Assembly (NCBI RefSeq): GCF_902729445.1
Contig: NZ_CACVCE010000067.1
Coordinates: 104,420-168,419 of the forward strand
Direction: 5' to 3'
Length of the DNA: 64,000 nt
Source: Magnetospirillum sp902729445
GTDB taxonomy: Bacteria; Pseudomonadota; Alphaproteobacteria; Rhodospirillales; Magnetospirillaceae
The notes beneath the pieces were generated by a model. It did not search any database, was not told the DNA's origin, and saw nothing but the letters and a program-made list of their open reading frames with translations. Positions 26,582 through 35,318 of this stretch are shown piece by piece (position 1 is the stretch's first letter; each line of letters opens with the position of its first letter). The position numbers and the translations under genes were made by a program.

Positions 26582-29269
26582 ATGACGACGCAGCCGGGAA
26601 TCGTTCTCCAGCTTGATATCGACCTGAAGGTTGACTGGCCGACCTTCGTCAACAAACTGGCCGAGGTCGCGGCGCAAGGCTTCGTCACCGCCTTGGGTGG
26701 CGACGGCGTCAGCAGCGGGGTTTCGGCCCTGCTGGGGGCGGCCGGCGCCATCAAGACCGACCTGTCGCCGGGCCGGCGCGGCTGGGAATTGTTCTGCCTG
26801 TCCTTCGCCTGGGCCTTCGATTCGCTCAGGGCCGATCTTGGCGATCCCCAGGTTGCCAAAGATGCCGCCAAGAAGGCTTTGGCTGTCGCTCGGCAGGCCG
26901 TCGAAAAGAACGCCTTCATTCCCACTGGCTTTCTGCGCCAGCCCACCACCCTGCCGATCTATGCGGTGGTGCGCGATGCCTTCGTGAGCCAGCGCGCGTC
27001 GTTTCGGCCCCATGGAGGCGAAGAGGCCGCGGTGTTGAAGGCCCGTCTGGATTCCGCCTTCACCCGTGCGGTGTTCGAGGTGTGGTCCAAGGATACCGGC
27101 CGGTTCGCCCCCTTGGAAACAGCCTTGAAAGCGCCCGGGGCTTCGGCCAATGCCTTCGAACGGGAATGGGATGCCTATCGCCAGCGCCTGATCTGGGAAT
27201 TCACCATCAAGCCGGTGTTCGGGCAAGAGGAAACCAAGGTCTCGCTTTCGCAGCTTTACGTGCCGCTGCGCGGGTTGTGGTGGGATAAGGGGCATGGCCC
27301 GCGCGGGCAGGGAATGGACCCAGACAAGCCCCCCCATGTCGTCCGTCTGGATGAGATGCTGGACCAGTGGATCGCGTCGGGCGATGCCGATGACTGGCTG
27401 CGCTTGATCGGTGGCGGGCCGGGCAGCGGCAAATCCACCACCTTGAAGGCGCTGGCCCGGCGACTGGCCAACCGGCCGAACTTCCGGCCGCTCTATATCC
27501 CGCTGCAGCATATCGACCTTGGCGGCGACCTGCGCGAGGCCATCAACCATCATTTCACCGACACCACCGACTGCCCGTTTCGTCACCCACCCCTGGGGCG
27601 TGAGGCGATCGAGACCGGGCCGCCCCTGGTGCTGCTGTTCGACGGGCTGGATGAATTGGCGCGGCCCCATGGCGGTGGCGAGACCGACGTCACCGTGCAA
27701 TTCAGCACCAAGCTTCAAGCCTTGGCGACGGCACTGCGCGGCGACCAGGGGCGTATCCTGCGGGTGGTGGTCAGCGGCCGCCCCGTCGCCTTCCAGACGG
27801 CGCGCCGCCATCTGCCGGCCGGGGCCAATAAAAGCTATGAAGTGGCGGGGTTGCTGCCGCTGCCGGACGATTGGCAGGGCGACACGGCGTTGATCGCAAC
27901 CGACCTGCGGCCGGTTTGGTGGGAACAATATGCCGTCGTCAATGGGCTGGACCGCCAGCCGCCCCCGGCAATGACCGAGCAAGGGCTGATGGAACTGACC
28001 GCCGAGCCGTTGCTGTGTTACCTGCTGGCCCTGTCGGGCTATGTCACCGGCAATTGGCAGGAAGCTGCGGACAACCACAATCGAATCTACGAAAAACTGA
28101 TCGAAGAGGTATGGCGCCGAGGTTGGGGCGACGGCAGTGGCCGGGTGCGGCGGCAGGGGCCGGGGCGCGAATTGACCCATGACGATTTCGTCCGACTGAT
28201 GGAAACCATCGCCCTGGCCGCCTGGCACGGTGGCGATACCCGCGTCGCCACCGAAGAGCGCTTTGACGCTGCGATGAAAATCTTGCGGACCACCGCCATC
28301 TGGCAGGCGTTCAAGAAAATCAATGGCCCCGATGTCGGCAATCTGGCCCTGAATTTCTATTTGAAATCGCACGAGGCCGATCGTCGCGGCTATGAATTCA
28401 CCCACAAAAGTTTCGGCGACTATCTGACCGCCCGGGCCATAAGCCGGATCGCCGGCGAATTGGTCCGGCAAATCGATTGGCGGATCGAAACTGCTGCCGC
28501 CGAATGGCTGACCGCCTGCGGCGACGGTGTGCTAACCTTCGAGATTCTCAAATTCTTAAGGGGCGAGGCGCGTCTGGCTGCGATCGGGAACTGCGTCGCG
28601 ATCAAGGACGCTTTCGTCCGGCTAGCGTCCCATGCCCTGGCCGACGGCTTTCCCGCCCATCAGGCTGCCACCACCTGGCGGGGGGCCGAACAGCGGCAGA
28701 ACCGCGCCGAAGCCCTGTGCTGGGCGGTGATGAATGCCAGTGCCTGGGCGCTTCATGGGGGCGGGGCCCCTGTCACCTTGCAAGTCAGCGGTCTTGAGGG
28801 TGATACATTCGCCGCAATGACGGCGCGCGTTTCAGGAGGAGGTCCTTTCGGCCAGCGACGTTTCGCTTTCCTGAGTTTGGAAGGCCTTAAGTTTCAAATG
28901 CTGAATTTGGGTTTCGCCGATCTGTCTTTCGCAGTTATGACCGGGGTTGGCCTGAGTGGTTCATCATTCGCGTTTGCAGATATGACGGGCGCGATTCTGA
29001 CCTCCGCCTCATTCGTGAACGTTGACTTTTATGCTGTGACGTTGCGGCAGACTGACCTCCGCGGGGCGTATCTGGATGCCAGCGATTTAGGTCATAGCGT
29101 TTGGATAGACGTTGCCGTCTCCGGCCTGACCCTGTCAGAACGAACCGCGGCGGCCATGGCGCTTCCGGACGATGTCTTCGAGCCCGGGACCTTGCGGTTT
29201 CTTCCTGGTCGGGTGTCCAATGACAATAGTGACGGCAAATTCATCTTCACCCCCGAGGACGAGGGCTGA
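26582..29269 (+). CDS. NACHT-domain STAND NTPase with C-terminal pentapeptide repeats
   Basis: 895 residues. An uncharacterised N-terminal region (1-240, helical) leads to the pre-NACHT motif LSQLYVPLRGL. The NACHT NTPase has Walker A GGGPGSGKST with K284 and Walker B LLFDGLDEL with D354-D357-E358. A winged-helix/helical region follows (about 480-755). The C-terminus (about 764-836) is a pentapeptide-repeat tract with A(D/N)Lxx-like units (FADLSFAVMTG, SFAFADMTGAIL, LRQTDLRGAYLDASDL). NACHT proteins act as ligand-triggered switches, and bacterial ones often stop phage. The last 500 nt are visibly less GC-rich than the rest. Start ATG has AGGGGG upstream. It is a single gene with no partner. 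Confidence 0.85.
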   Translation: MTTQPGIVLQLDIDLKVDWPTFVNKLAEVAAQGFVTALGGDGVSSGVSALLGAAGAIKTDLSPGRRGWELFCLSFAWAFDSLRADLGDPQVAKDAAKKALAVARQAVEKNAFIPTGFLRQPTTLPIYAVVRDAFVSQRASFRPHGGEEAAVLKARLDSAFTRAVFEVWSKDTGRFAPLETALKAPGASANAFEREWDAYRQRLIWEFTIKPVFGQEETKVSLSQLYVPLRGLWWDKGHGPRGQGMDPDKPPHVVRLDEMLDQWIASGDADDWLRLIGGGPGSGKSTTLKALARRLANRPNFRPLYIPLQHIDLGGDLREAINHHFTDTTDCPFRHPPLGREAIETGPPLVLLFDGLDELARPHGGGETDVTVQFSTKLQALATALRGDQGRILRVVVSGRPVAFQTARRHLPAGANKSYEVAGLLPLPDDWQGDTALIATDLRPVWWEQYAVVNGLDRQPPPAMTEQGLMELTAEPLLCYLLALSGYVTGNWQEAADNHNRIYEKLIEEVWRRGWGDGSGRVRRQGPGRELTHDDFVRLMETIALAAWHGGDTRVATEERFDAAMKILRTTAIWQAFKKINGPDVGNLALNFYLKSHEADRRGYEFTHKSFGDYLTARAISRIAGELVRQIDWRIETAAAEWLTACGDGVLTFEILKFLRGEARLAAIGNCVAIKDAFVRLASHALADGFPAHQAATTWRGAEQRQNRAEALCWAVMNASAWALHGGGAPVTLQVSGLEGDTFAAMTARVSGGGPFGQRRFAFLSLEGLKFQMLNLGFADLSFAVMTGVGLSGSSFAFADMTGAILTSASFVNVDFYAVTLRQTDLRGAYLDASDLGHSVWIDVAVSGLTLSERTAAAMALPDDVFEPGTLRFLPGRVSNDNSDGKFIFTPEDEG

Positions 29270-29595
29270 ACGCAATCACCCCTGCGGTTTCAGCCGGGCG
29301 GCATTAAGCGATGCAGGAACACGGATGGCACGGATGCCGCTGCGCGGCCACGGATAACACGGATTTTGGGGATTTACGGCGTCTCCCCACCACCCTTCAC
29401 GTCATGGCCGGGCTTGGCCCGGCCATTCACGCGCATCCGCATAACGCGCTGTTTCTATTCGATTTTGTTCGGCGCTACGGGGATGCCCGTGTCAAGCACG
29501 GGCATGACGAAGGGGGGCGGCGACCCGCGTCCCTTCCGGGCTCGAGGCCCTGAAATCCGTGTCATCGGTGTCTTTCCTTCCCGCCGTTCAAAACG
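29270..29595. other. 326-nt intergenic region of nested repeats, no gene
   Basis: No credible coding sequence. An outer imperfect inverted repeat (29353-29367 with 29552-29566, 13 of 15 matching, containing ACACGGAT) encloses a 110-nt element with its own terminal inverted repeats. A direct CACGGAT motif recurs at about 29321-29365. Confidence 0.7.
29400..29509. repeat. Dispersed palindromic intergenic repeat, copy 1
   Basis: A 110-nt element bounded by 17-bp inverted ends (15 of 17 matching, CGTCATG outward). Each end is itself a hairpin: 10-bp arms at 29404-29413/29417-29426, and 9-bp arms at 29483-29491/29497-29505. The CGTCATGGCCGGGCTTG end recurs at 49039 and, slightly altered, at 63980. 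Confidence 0.75.
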
Positions 29596-30018
29596 TCAGG
29601 AATCCTGCCGCTTCAGCCACGCCTTGTAGCGGGTGTCCTCGGCGACCAGGTGGTCGAGCAGGCCGGCGAGCAGCAAACGGACCACCTGGCGCATGTCGTC
29701 CGGGCCGGCACTGTTGGCCAACAGGCTTTCGACGGCGGTGACGCTGGACAGTAATTGACGGTGTTCGTCGGCGTGGGCTTCCTGGTCGGGGAAGTCAGCG
29801 CGGGCCAGCATCGCTTCCTCGTCCTGGAAGTGCCGGGTCAGGTCGGCCAGGAAGTGGGTGTAGAAGCGCATCACCTCATCGCGGGAGGCGCCGCTCTCGA
29901 TGGCGTCCATCACTTCGTCCAGATCGACCAGGAAGGCGCGATGCTGGGCGTCGATCAGCGCGTCGCCGACCGCCAACTCGTCCTTCCAATTGATCCTGAT
30001 GTCGCCCGTTTTGCTCAC
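29596..30018 (-). CDS. Bacteriohemerythrin
   Basis: 140 residues, single four-helix domain. The diiron ligands are visible: IDAQHR (H near 24), TRHFQDEE (H and E near 64-68), HADEHRQLL (two His near 83-87), and DHLVAEDTRY (H and D near 124-129). These proteins bind O2 reversibly and serve in oxygen supply or sensing in microaerophiles. Start is GTG 30018. It is monocistronic and follows the repeat region. All ligands are present. Confidence 0.92.
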   Translation of the reverse strand: MSKTGDIRINWKDELAVGDALIDAQHRAFLVDLDEVMDAIESGASRDEVMRFYTHFLADLTRHFQDEEAMLARADFPDQEAHADEHRQLLSSVTAVESLLANSAGPDDMRQVVRLLLAGLLDHLVAEDTRYKAWLKRQDS

Positions 30019-30088
30019 GCTATCTCTCTCGTTCCCGGGGCTGGGAACGAGATGATAGGCGAAGCCGGGGGGAGGACCTTAACCGCGA

Positions 30089-31192
30089 TCAAACATTGAA
30101 GCGGAAATGGAAGATGTCGCCGTCCTGGACGACATATTCCTTGCCCTCCAGGCGCATCTTGCCGGCTTCCTTGGCGCCCGCTTCGCCGTTGCAGGCGATG
30201 AAATCGTCATAGGAAATGGTCTCGGCGCGGATGAAGCCCTTCTCGAAATCGGTATGGATGACGCCGGCCGCCTGGGGGGCCTTCGATCCCACCGGCACGG
30301 TCCAGGCGCGCGCTTCCTTCGGCCCGACGGTGAAGAAGGTGATCAGGTGCAAGAGGTCATAGCCGGCGCGGATCACCCGGGTCAGGCCGGTTTCCGACAG
30401 GCCCAGGGTTTCCAGGAACTCGGCCCGTTCCTCGTCCGACGACAATTGTGCGACCTCGGCCTCGATGGCGGCCGAGATGACCACCGACGAATTGCCCTCG
30501 CGCGCGGCCATTTCGGCGACCCGGGCCGACAGCGCGTTGCCGTCGGCGGCCGAGGCCTCCTCGACATTGCAGGCATAGACCACCGGCTTGATGGTCAGCA
30601 GGCCCAGCTGCTTGGCGATGCGGCGCTCGTCCTCGGAATCGAACTTGACCGTGCGGGCCGGCTTGCCGTCGCGCAGAGCCGCCAGCAGCGGCATCATCAC
30701 CTCGACCTGGGCCTTGGCATCCTTGTCGCCGCCCTTGGCCTTCTTCTCCAGCGCCACCACCCGGCGTTCCAGGCTGTCCAGGTCGGCCAGCATCAGTTCG
30801 GTCTCGATGATCTCGGCGTCGCGGACGGGATCGACGCTGTCTTCGACATGCTTGATGTCGTCATCGACAAAGCAGCGCAGCACATGGACGATGGCATCGA
30901 CCTCGCGGATGTTGGCCAGGAACTGGTTGCCCAGGCCTTCTCCCTTGGACGCACCGCGCACCAATCCAGCGATATCGACGAATTCCAGCTGGGTCGGAAT
31001 TTCTTTCTGGCTTTTGGCGATGGCGCACAGCTTGTCCAGGCGCGGGTCGGGCACGGCGACGCGGCCGACATTGGGCTCGATGGTGCAGAACGGATAATTG
31101 GCCGCCTGAGCCGCCGCCGTCTGGGTCAGCGCGTTGAACAGCGTGCTCTTGCCCACGTTGGGCAGGCCAACGATGCCGCAATTGAAACCCAT
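30089..31192 (-). CDS. ychF: YchF (EngD/OLA1) redox-regulated ATPase
   Basis: 367 residues. G1 is GLPNVGKST, G3 is DIAGLVRGASKGEGLGNQF, and the specificity motif NVEE replaces the GTPase NKxD, which explains the family's ATP preference. A coiled coil (about 130-160) and the C-terminal TGS domain (ends VQDGDIFHFRFNV) are in place. It binds ribosomes and responds to stress. It lies 4 nt downstream of pth in the conserved rplY-pth-ychF operon. Confidence 0.97.
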   Translation of the reverse strand: MGFNCGIVGLPNVGKSTLFNALTQTAAAQAANYPFCTIEPNVGRVAVPDPRLDKLCAIAKSQKEIPTQLEFVDIAGLVRGASKGEGLGNQFLANIREVDAIVHVLRCFVDDDIKHVEDSVDPVRDAEIIETELMLADLDSLERRVVALEKKAKGGDKDAKAQVEVMMPLLAALRDGKPARTVKFDSEDERRIAKQLGLLTIKPVVYACNVEEASAADGNALSARVAEMAAREGNSSVVISAAIEAEVAQLSSDEERAEFLETLGLSETGLTRVIRAGYDLLHLITFFTVGPKEARAWTVPVGSKAPQAAGVIHTDFEKGFIRAETISYDDFIACNGEAGAKEAGKMRLEGKEYVVQDGDIFHFRFNV

Positions 31193-31196
31193 CGGA

Positions 31197-31904
31197 TCAT
31201 CCCTTCTTCGCGTCGATCGCCGCCTTCAAAGCCTCGGCCAACGAGCCGGCGACCGGGGGGGCGGTGGTGGTTGTCACGGCTGGACCGGCGGGCTTGGCCG
31301 CTGTGTCCGGCTTGTCCTTCTTCGGTTTGGGCGGCGTCACCGCCGTCGTCACCTTGTTCATGAAGCCCGCCTCGTCGCCGGCCAGCAGCAGCCCCAGATG
31401 GGCGGCGACGGCGTCGATCAGCGGGTCCAGCCAGGCCTGGTCGGCCTTGGCGAAATCGTGCAGCACGTAATCGGCGACGCGGTCCTTGTCGCCGGGATGG
31501 CCGATGCCCAGACGGACCCGGCGGTAGTTCTGGCCCAGATGGGCGTCGATCGATTTCAGCCCGTTATGGCCGCCGGCGCCGCCGCCCCGTTTGACGCGGA
31601 TGCGGCCGGGCAACAGGTCCAGCTCGTCATGGATCACCAAGACCTGCTCGACCGGAATCTTCAGGAAGCGGGCGGCATTGGCCACCGACTGGCCCGACAG
31701 GTTCATATAGGTCAGGGGCTTCAGCGCCAGCACCTTGATGCCGTCGATGCTGCCTTCGGCCAGCTCGCCCTGGAACTTGGCGCGCCAGGGGGAAAAGTTA
31801 TGGCGGCGGACAAGGCTGTCCGCCGCCATGAACCCGATATTGTGGCGGTTGCCGGCATATTCGCGCCCGGGGTTACCCAGGCCGACCACCAGAACCGCCG
31901 ACAC
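31197..31904 (-). CDS. pth: Peptidyl-tRNA hydrolase with C-terminal extension
   Basis: 235 residues. Catalytic features are LVVGLGNPGREYAGNRHNIGF (with the essential His), NLSG and DELDLLPGRIRVKRGGGAGGHNGLKS. It releases peptide from peptidyl-tRNA. The core ends near residue 190; the remainder is a Lys/Pro/Ala/Thr-rich tail (PPKPKKDKPDTAAKPAG, then VAGSLAEALKAAIDAKKG) that is longer than in E. coli Pth (194 residues) but common in Rhodospirillales. Start is GTG 31904, 5 nt after the rplY stop. Confidence 0.95.
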   Translation of the reverse strand: MSAVLVVGLGNPGREYAGNRHNIGFMAADSLVRRHNFSPWRAKFQGELAEGSIDGIKVLALKPLTYMNLSGQSVANAARFLKIPVEQVLVIHDELDLLPGRIRVKRGGGAGGHNGLKSIDAHLGQNYRRVRLGIGHPGDKDRVADYVLHDFAKADQAWLDPLIDAVAAHLGLLLAGDEAGFMNKVTTAVTPPKPKKDKPDTAAKPAGPAVTTTTAPPVAGSLAEALKAAIDAKKG

Positions 31905-31909
31905 GATCG

Positions 31910-32518
31910 TCAGCCGGCAGCCGGGGCTTCGCCAGCGTCAGCGCGCTGCACGGTCGGCGGCGCGATGGTAACCACGGTCGCGGCCGCACCCACATGATAG
32001 GGGGTGACGCCGGCCGGCAGGCTCAGCTGGTTGACGTGGACCGAGGCGCCGATATCCAGGCCGGCCAGATCGATGACGATCTCGGCGGGGATGGCGTCGG
32101 GGGCGCAGGTGACCTCGACCTCATGCAGCTCGATGGTGACGACGCCACCGCGCTTGACGCCCGGCGACTTGTCGGCGTTGGCGACGTGCACCGGCACCTT
32201 GACGTGCACGACGGCGTCGGCCGAAACGCGCATCAGGTCGATGTGGATCGGCTGGTCGTTGACGGGGTGGAACTGCACGTCGCGGGCCAGGCAGCGATGC
32301 TTGCCGCCGGCGCCCAGATCGACGTCGAACAGGCGGGTCTTGAAGCCGGGCTTGTGCAGTTCGGCCCAAATGACGCGGGGGTCGATGGCGATGCAGATGG
32401 GGGTCTGCTTGGCCCCGTAAATCACTCCGGGCACTTTCCCTTCGCGGCGAGTGGCTCGGGCGGCCCCCTTTCCGGCCCGGTCGCGCAGCTCGGCGGCGAT
32501 GGCGCTAATCTCGGTCAT
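31910..32518 (-). CDS. rplY: 50S ribosomal protein L25 (CTC/TL5 type)
   Basis: 202 residues. The N-terminal 5S rRNA-binding domain (RATRREGKVPGVIYG) is followed by the beta-rich CTC/TL5 domain (GASVHVNQLSLPAGV), making it the long, general-stress-protein type. The ATG at 32518 is chosen because GGAG lies 6 nt upstream; a TTG at 32530 would overlap that site. First gene of rplY-pth-ychF. Confidence 0.95.
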   Translation of the reverse strand: MTEISAIAAELRDRAGKGAARATRREGKVPGVIYGAKQTPICIAIDPRVIWAELHKPGFKTRLFDVDLGAGGKHRCLARDVQFHPVNDQPIHIDLMRVSADAVVHVKVPVHVANADKSPGVKRGGVVTIELHEVEVTCAPDAIPAEIVIDLAGLDIGASVHVNQLSLPAGVTPYHVGAAATVVTIAPPTVQRADAGEAPAAG

Positions 32519-32610
32519 GGTCATCTCCAATCATGCGAAAAACGCGGCCTCCAGGGGTGCCGCGATGAAGGGGCTTGATCTACACTGCCCAAGCATGATT
32601 TGCAAGGGCG

Positions 32611-33201
32611 ATGAACGCCGAACGCCTGACCCGCCAACTGGACTTCGTGCTTGAACTCGACAAGCTGAAGACCATCACCCGCCAGACCCTGCTGGCCGAT
32701 TCCTCGCGGCCCGAGACCGACGCCGAGCATTCCTGGCAGGTCGCCTTGATGGCGCTGCTGCTGGCCGAATACGCGCCGGCCGGGGCCGAGCCCACCAAGG
32801 CCTGCCACATGCTGCTGATCCACGACGTGGTCGAGATCGATGCCGGCGACACCTTCATTCATGACGAGAAGGGCAATGCCAGCAAGGCGGCGCGTGAGGA
32901 GGAAGCGGCCCGACGCCTTTACGGGATTTTGCCGCCCGACCAGGGCGAGGCGCTGGCGGCGCTGTGGCAAGAATACGAGGATCGCACCACGCCGACTGCC
33001 CTTTATGCCGACGCGCTGGACCGGCTGCAGCCGATCATCAACAATTTCGCCACCCAGGGGGCGACCTGGCATTCGAACCACGTCACCGCCGACAAGGTGC
33101 GCGGGCTGGTCAAGCGCATTGCCGCGGGCGCCCCGGCCCTGGGCGAATATGCGGCCAAGTTGGTGGAAGAGGCGGTCCGGCGCGGCTATCTGGCGCCGTG
33201 A
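32611..33201 (+). CDS. HD-domain phosphohydrolase (YfbR/HDDC2-like)
   Basis: 196 residues. The HD metal site reads AEHSW (H near 40), LLIHDVVEIDAGD (HD near 71) and YADALDRLQP (D near 136). This pattern matches the YfbR/HDDC2 group of nucleotidases that dephosphorylate deoxynucleoside monophosphates. Divergent from rplY. Its last 16 nt overlap a convergent small membrane gene. Confidence 0.87.
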   Translation: MNAERLTRQLDFVLELDKLKTITRQTLLADSSRPETDAEHSWQVALMALLLAEYAPAGAEPTKACHMLLIHDVVEIDAGDTFIHDEKGNASKAAREEEAARRLYGILPPDQGEALAALWQEYEDRTTPTALYADALDRLQPIINNFATQGATWHSNHVTADKVRGLVKRIAAGAPALGEYAAKLVEEAVRRGYLAP

Positions 33202-33419
33202 GTCTTCATCCAGCCGCCCAGCCAGATCAGACCCCAGCCGACCGCGACCAGCGGAATTCCTAGGAACAATCCGCCGACCACCAGGCTTTGCGGCGGAACC
33301 ATGGGGTGGGGTGCGGCCAAGCCGACCCATTGGACGGCGCCGGTGGCGACGGCGCCCAGGGTGGCCAATCCGGTCAGGGCCATCACAGCGATGCCGGCAA
33401 AGATCATGATCTTGCTCAT
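33186..33419 (-). CDS. Small two-helix membrane protein
   Basis: 77 residues from ATG 33419, supported by AGGG 8 nt upstream. Two hydrophobic segments (about 4-28 and 44-70), the second ending in GWGLIWLGGWMKTHGAR. No family recognised. It overlaps the 3' end of the HD gene tail to tail. Hydrophobicity and the ribosome site are the main evidence. Confidence 0.6.
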   Translation of the reverse strand: MSKIMIFAGIAVMALTGLATLGAVATGAVQWVGLAAPHPMVPPQSLVVGGLFLGIPLVAVGWGLIWLGGWMKTHGAR

Positions 33420-33535
33420 TCGTCGCACCCTAGAAGCGGCAGGCGCGGCGCTCCTTGGCTTCGGTCAAGTGGTCGGCTTATATCCAAGACCCCAAACCTT
33501 TGTTATGATTCGGTGACAAGGTCGCGAGGGATGGG

Positions 33536-34579
33536 ATGGACCTGCTGCTTGTCCTGACGGTGCTGACCGTCATCATCGTCTTGCTGTTCGACTACACCAA
33601 CGGTTTCCACGACGCCGCCAACATCGTCGCCACCGTCATCGCGTCCCGCGCCATGAGTCCAGCCCAGGCGGTGGCGGTGGTCGGCATCTTCGAGTTCCTG
33701 GGGCCGCTGTTGGGCGGCACGGCGGTCGCCAACACCATCGGCAAGTTCGTCAGCCTTGGCGACCTGACGGGCCAAGTGGCGCTGACCACGCTGCTGGCCG
33801 GCCTGTTGGGGGCCATCGTGTGGAATTTCGTGACCTGGTGGAAGGGGATTCCGTCCAGTTCGTCCCACGCCCTGGTCGGCGGCCTGGTCGGCGCTGTCTG
33901 GGTGTCGGCCGGCAGTGACCATGTGGTGTGGGGGCTGTCGGAACTGTTCCGGCACGGCCATTTTACCGGGGTGACCAAGGTGCTGCTGGCCCTGGTGCTG
34001 TCGCCGGTGGCCGGCTTCGGGGTCGGCTTCATCATGCATCGGATCGTGCTGGGCTGCCTGCGCGCCGCCAAGCCGTCGGCCAACGCCCGCCTGCGCCGCT
34101 CGCAATTCATCACCTCGGCCGGGCTGGCCTTCTCGCACGGGGCCAACGACGCCCAGAAAAGCATGGGTATCCTGACGCTGGCCTTGATGCTGGGGGGCTT
34201 CATCCATTCGTTCGAGGTGCCGTTCTGGGTGATGCTGGCCTGTTCGACGGCGCTGACCGCCGGCATCTTGTCGGGCGGCTGGCGCATCGTCCGGACCCTG
34301 GGTTTCGCCATCTACCGGGTGCGGCCGATCCATGCGCTGGATTCGCAGCTGACCTCGGCGGCGGTCATCTTCGCCGCCTCGATGGCCGGCGCCCCGGTCT
34401 CGACGACCCATGTGGTCGCCACCTCGATCATGGGCATCGGCGCCTCGGAACATCCCCGGGCGGTGCGGTGGGAAAAGGCCAAGGAAATCGCCACCACCTG
34501 GATCATCACCATTCCCAGCGCGGCGCTGATGGGGGCAAGTTTCTTCGCCCTGCAGCGGGCGTTCCTGGGCCTTGGCTGA
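33536..34579 (+). CDS. pit: Pit-family low-affinity phosphate transporter
   Basis: 347 residues with about ten membrane helices. Both duplicated family signatures are present: DYTNGFHDAANIVATV near residue 19 and SHGANDAQKSMGI near 201. Pit carries metal-phosphate with protons. The DUF47 partner follows 10 nt downstream, a standard pairing in which the partner tunes the carrier. Start ATG 33536 is preceded by GAGGGATGGG. Confidence 0.95.
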   Translation: MDLLLVLTVLTVIIVLLFDYTNGFHDAANIVATVIASRAMSPAQAVAVVGIFEFLGPLLGGTAVANTIGKFVSLGDLTGQVALTTLLAGLLGAIVWNFVTWWKGIPSSSSHALVGGLVGAVWVSAGSDHVVWGLSELFRHGHFTGVTKVLLALVLSPVAGFGVGFIMHRIVLGCLRAAKPSANARLRRSQFITSAGLAFSHGANDAQKSMGILTLALMLGGFIHSFEVPFWVMLACSTALTAGILSGGWRIVRTLGFAIYRVRPIHALDSQLTSAAVIFAASMAGAPVSTTHVVATSIMGIGASEHPRAVRWEKAKEIATTWIITIPSAALMGASFFALQRAFLGLG

Positions 34580-34589
34580 AAGGGCCATC

Positions 34590-35231
34590 ATGACCGACAA
34601 GCCTGATTCGCTGATTCGCCGCCTGTTCGACCGGGTGTTCCCCAAGGCGCCCGACTTCTTTTCGCTGCTGTCGGAACAATGCGTTCAGGTCGGCCACACC
34701 TCCAACCTGCTGGTCGAGTTCATGGAAACCGACGATCCCCGGGTCGGCGAGCAGATCCGCGCCGACGAGCATCAGGCCGACACCATCAAGGTCAGGAACA
34801 TCCACATTCTGAACGAGGCGTTCTCGACGCCGATCGACCGCGAGGACATCTACCGCTCGATCACCGATCTCGACGAGATCGTCAATTACTGCAAAAGCAC
34901 GGTCAACGAGATGGCCGCCCTGGGGGTGACGCCCGACGCCCATCTTCTGGAGATGGCGGTGCAATTGCGCGAGGGGGTCGGGGCCTTGATCAACGGCTAT
35001 TCCAAGCTGGCGACGAACCCGGCCGCCGCCGCCCACGATGCCGACCTGGCCCGCAAGTCGGAACGCAAGGTGGAAAAGATCTATCGCAAGGCGCTGGCCG
35101 ACCTGTTCCAGGGCGAGGATTACATCAGCATGTTCAAGCGCCGCGAGATCTATCGCCACGTCGCCAACGCCGCCGACCGCATGGCGCACTGCGCCAACAC
35201 CTTGCACGACATCGTCGTCAAGATGGCGTAA
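34590..35231 (+). CDS. DUF47/PhoU-like regulator of the Pit transporter
   Basis: 213 residues, all-helical, PhoU-like. Acidic metal-binding motifs are visible (IRADEHQADTIK, DLDEIVNYCKS). DUF47 proteins sit next to Pit carriers and modulate uptake. The ATG at 34590 has AGGG upstream; a longer form from TTG 34572 would overlap the pit stop and is less likely. A perfect palindrome follows 40 nt after the stop. Confidence 0.9.
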   Translation: MTDKPDSLIRRLFDRVFPKAPDFFSLLSEQCVQVGHTSNLLVEFMETDDPRVGEQIRADEHQADTIKVRNIHILNEAFSTPIDREDIYRSITDLDEIVNYCKSTVNEMAALGVTPDAHLLEMAVQLREGVGALINGYSKLATNPAAAAHDADLARKSERKVEKIYRKALADLFQGEDYISMFKRREIYRHVANAADRMAHCANTLHDIVVKMA

Positions 35232-35270
35232 GGGGGCGTTGCGATTCGGCCTTGCCGGAAGGGGCTGGGG

Positions 35271-35306
35271 GCGGTATTGGTAAAAATCGTATTTTACCAA
35301 TACCGC
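35271..35306. promoter_or_regulatory. Large perfect palindrome, probable operator of the gene at 35319
   Basis: 15-bp arms (35271-35285 and 35292-35306) match perfectly around a 6-nt centre. The palindrome ends 2 nt before the GAGGG ribosome site. It lacks a terminal T-run, so an operator is likelier than a terminator. Confidence 0.6.
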
Positions 35307-35318
35307 TGAGGGCGACAC

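Noticed and set aside
35271..35306. Palindrome as terminator of the Pit/DUF47 operon
   Set aside because: The stem is long, but the loop-side A/T tracts are internal and no T-run follows the right arm; its abutment to the next ribosome site favours an operator.
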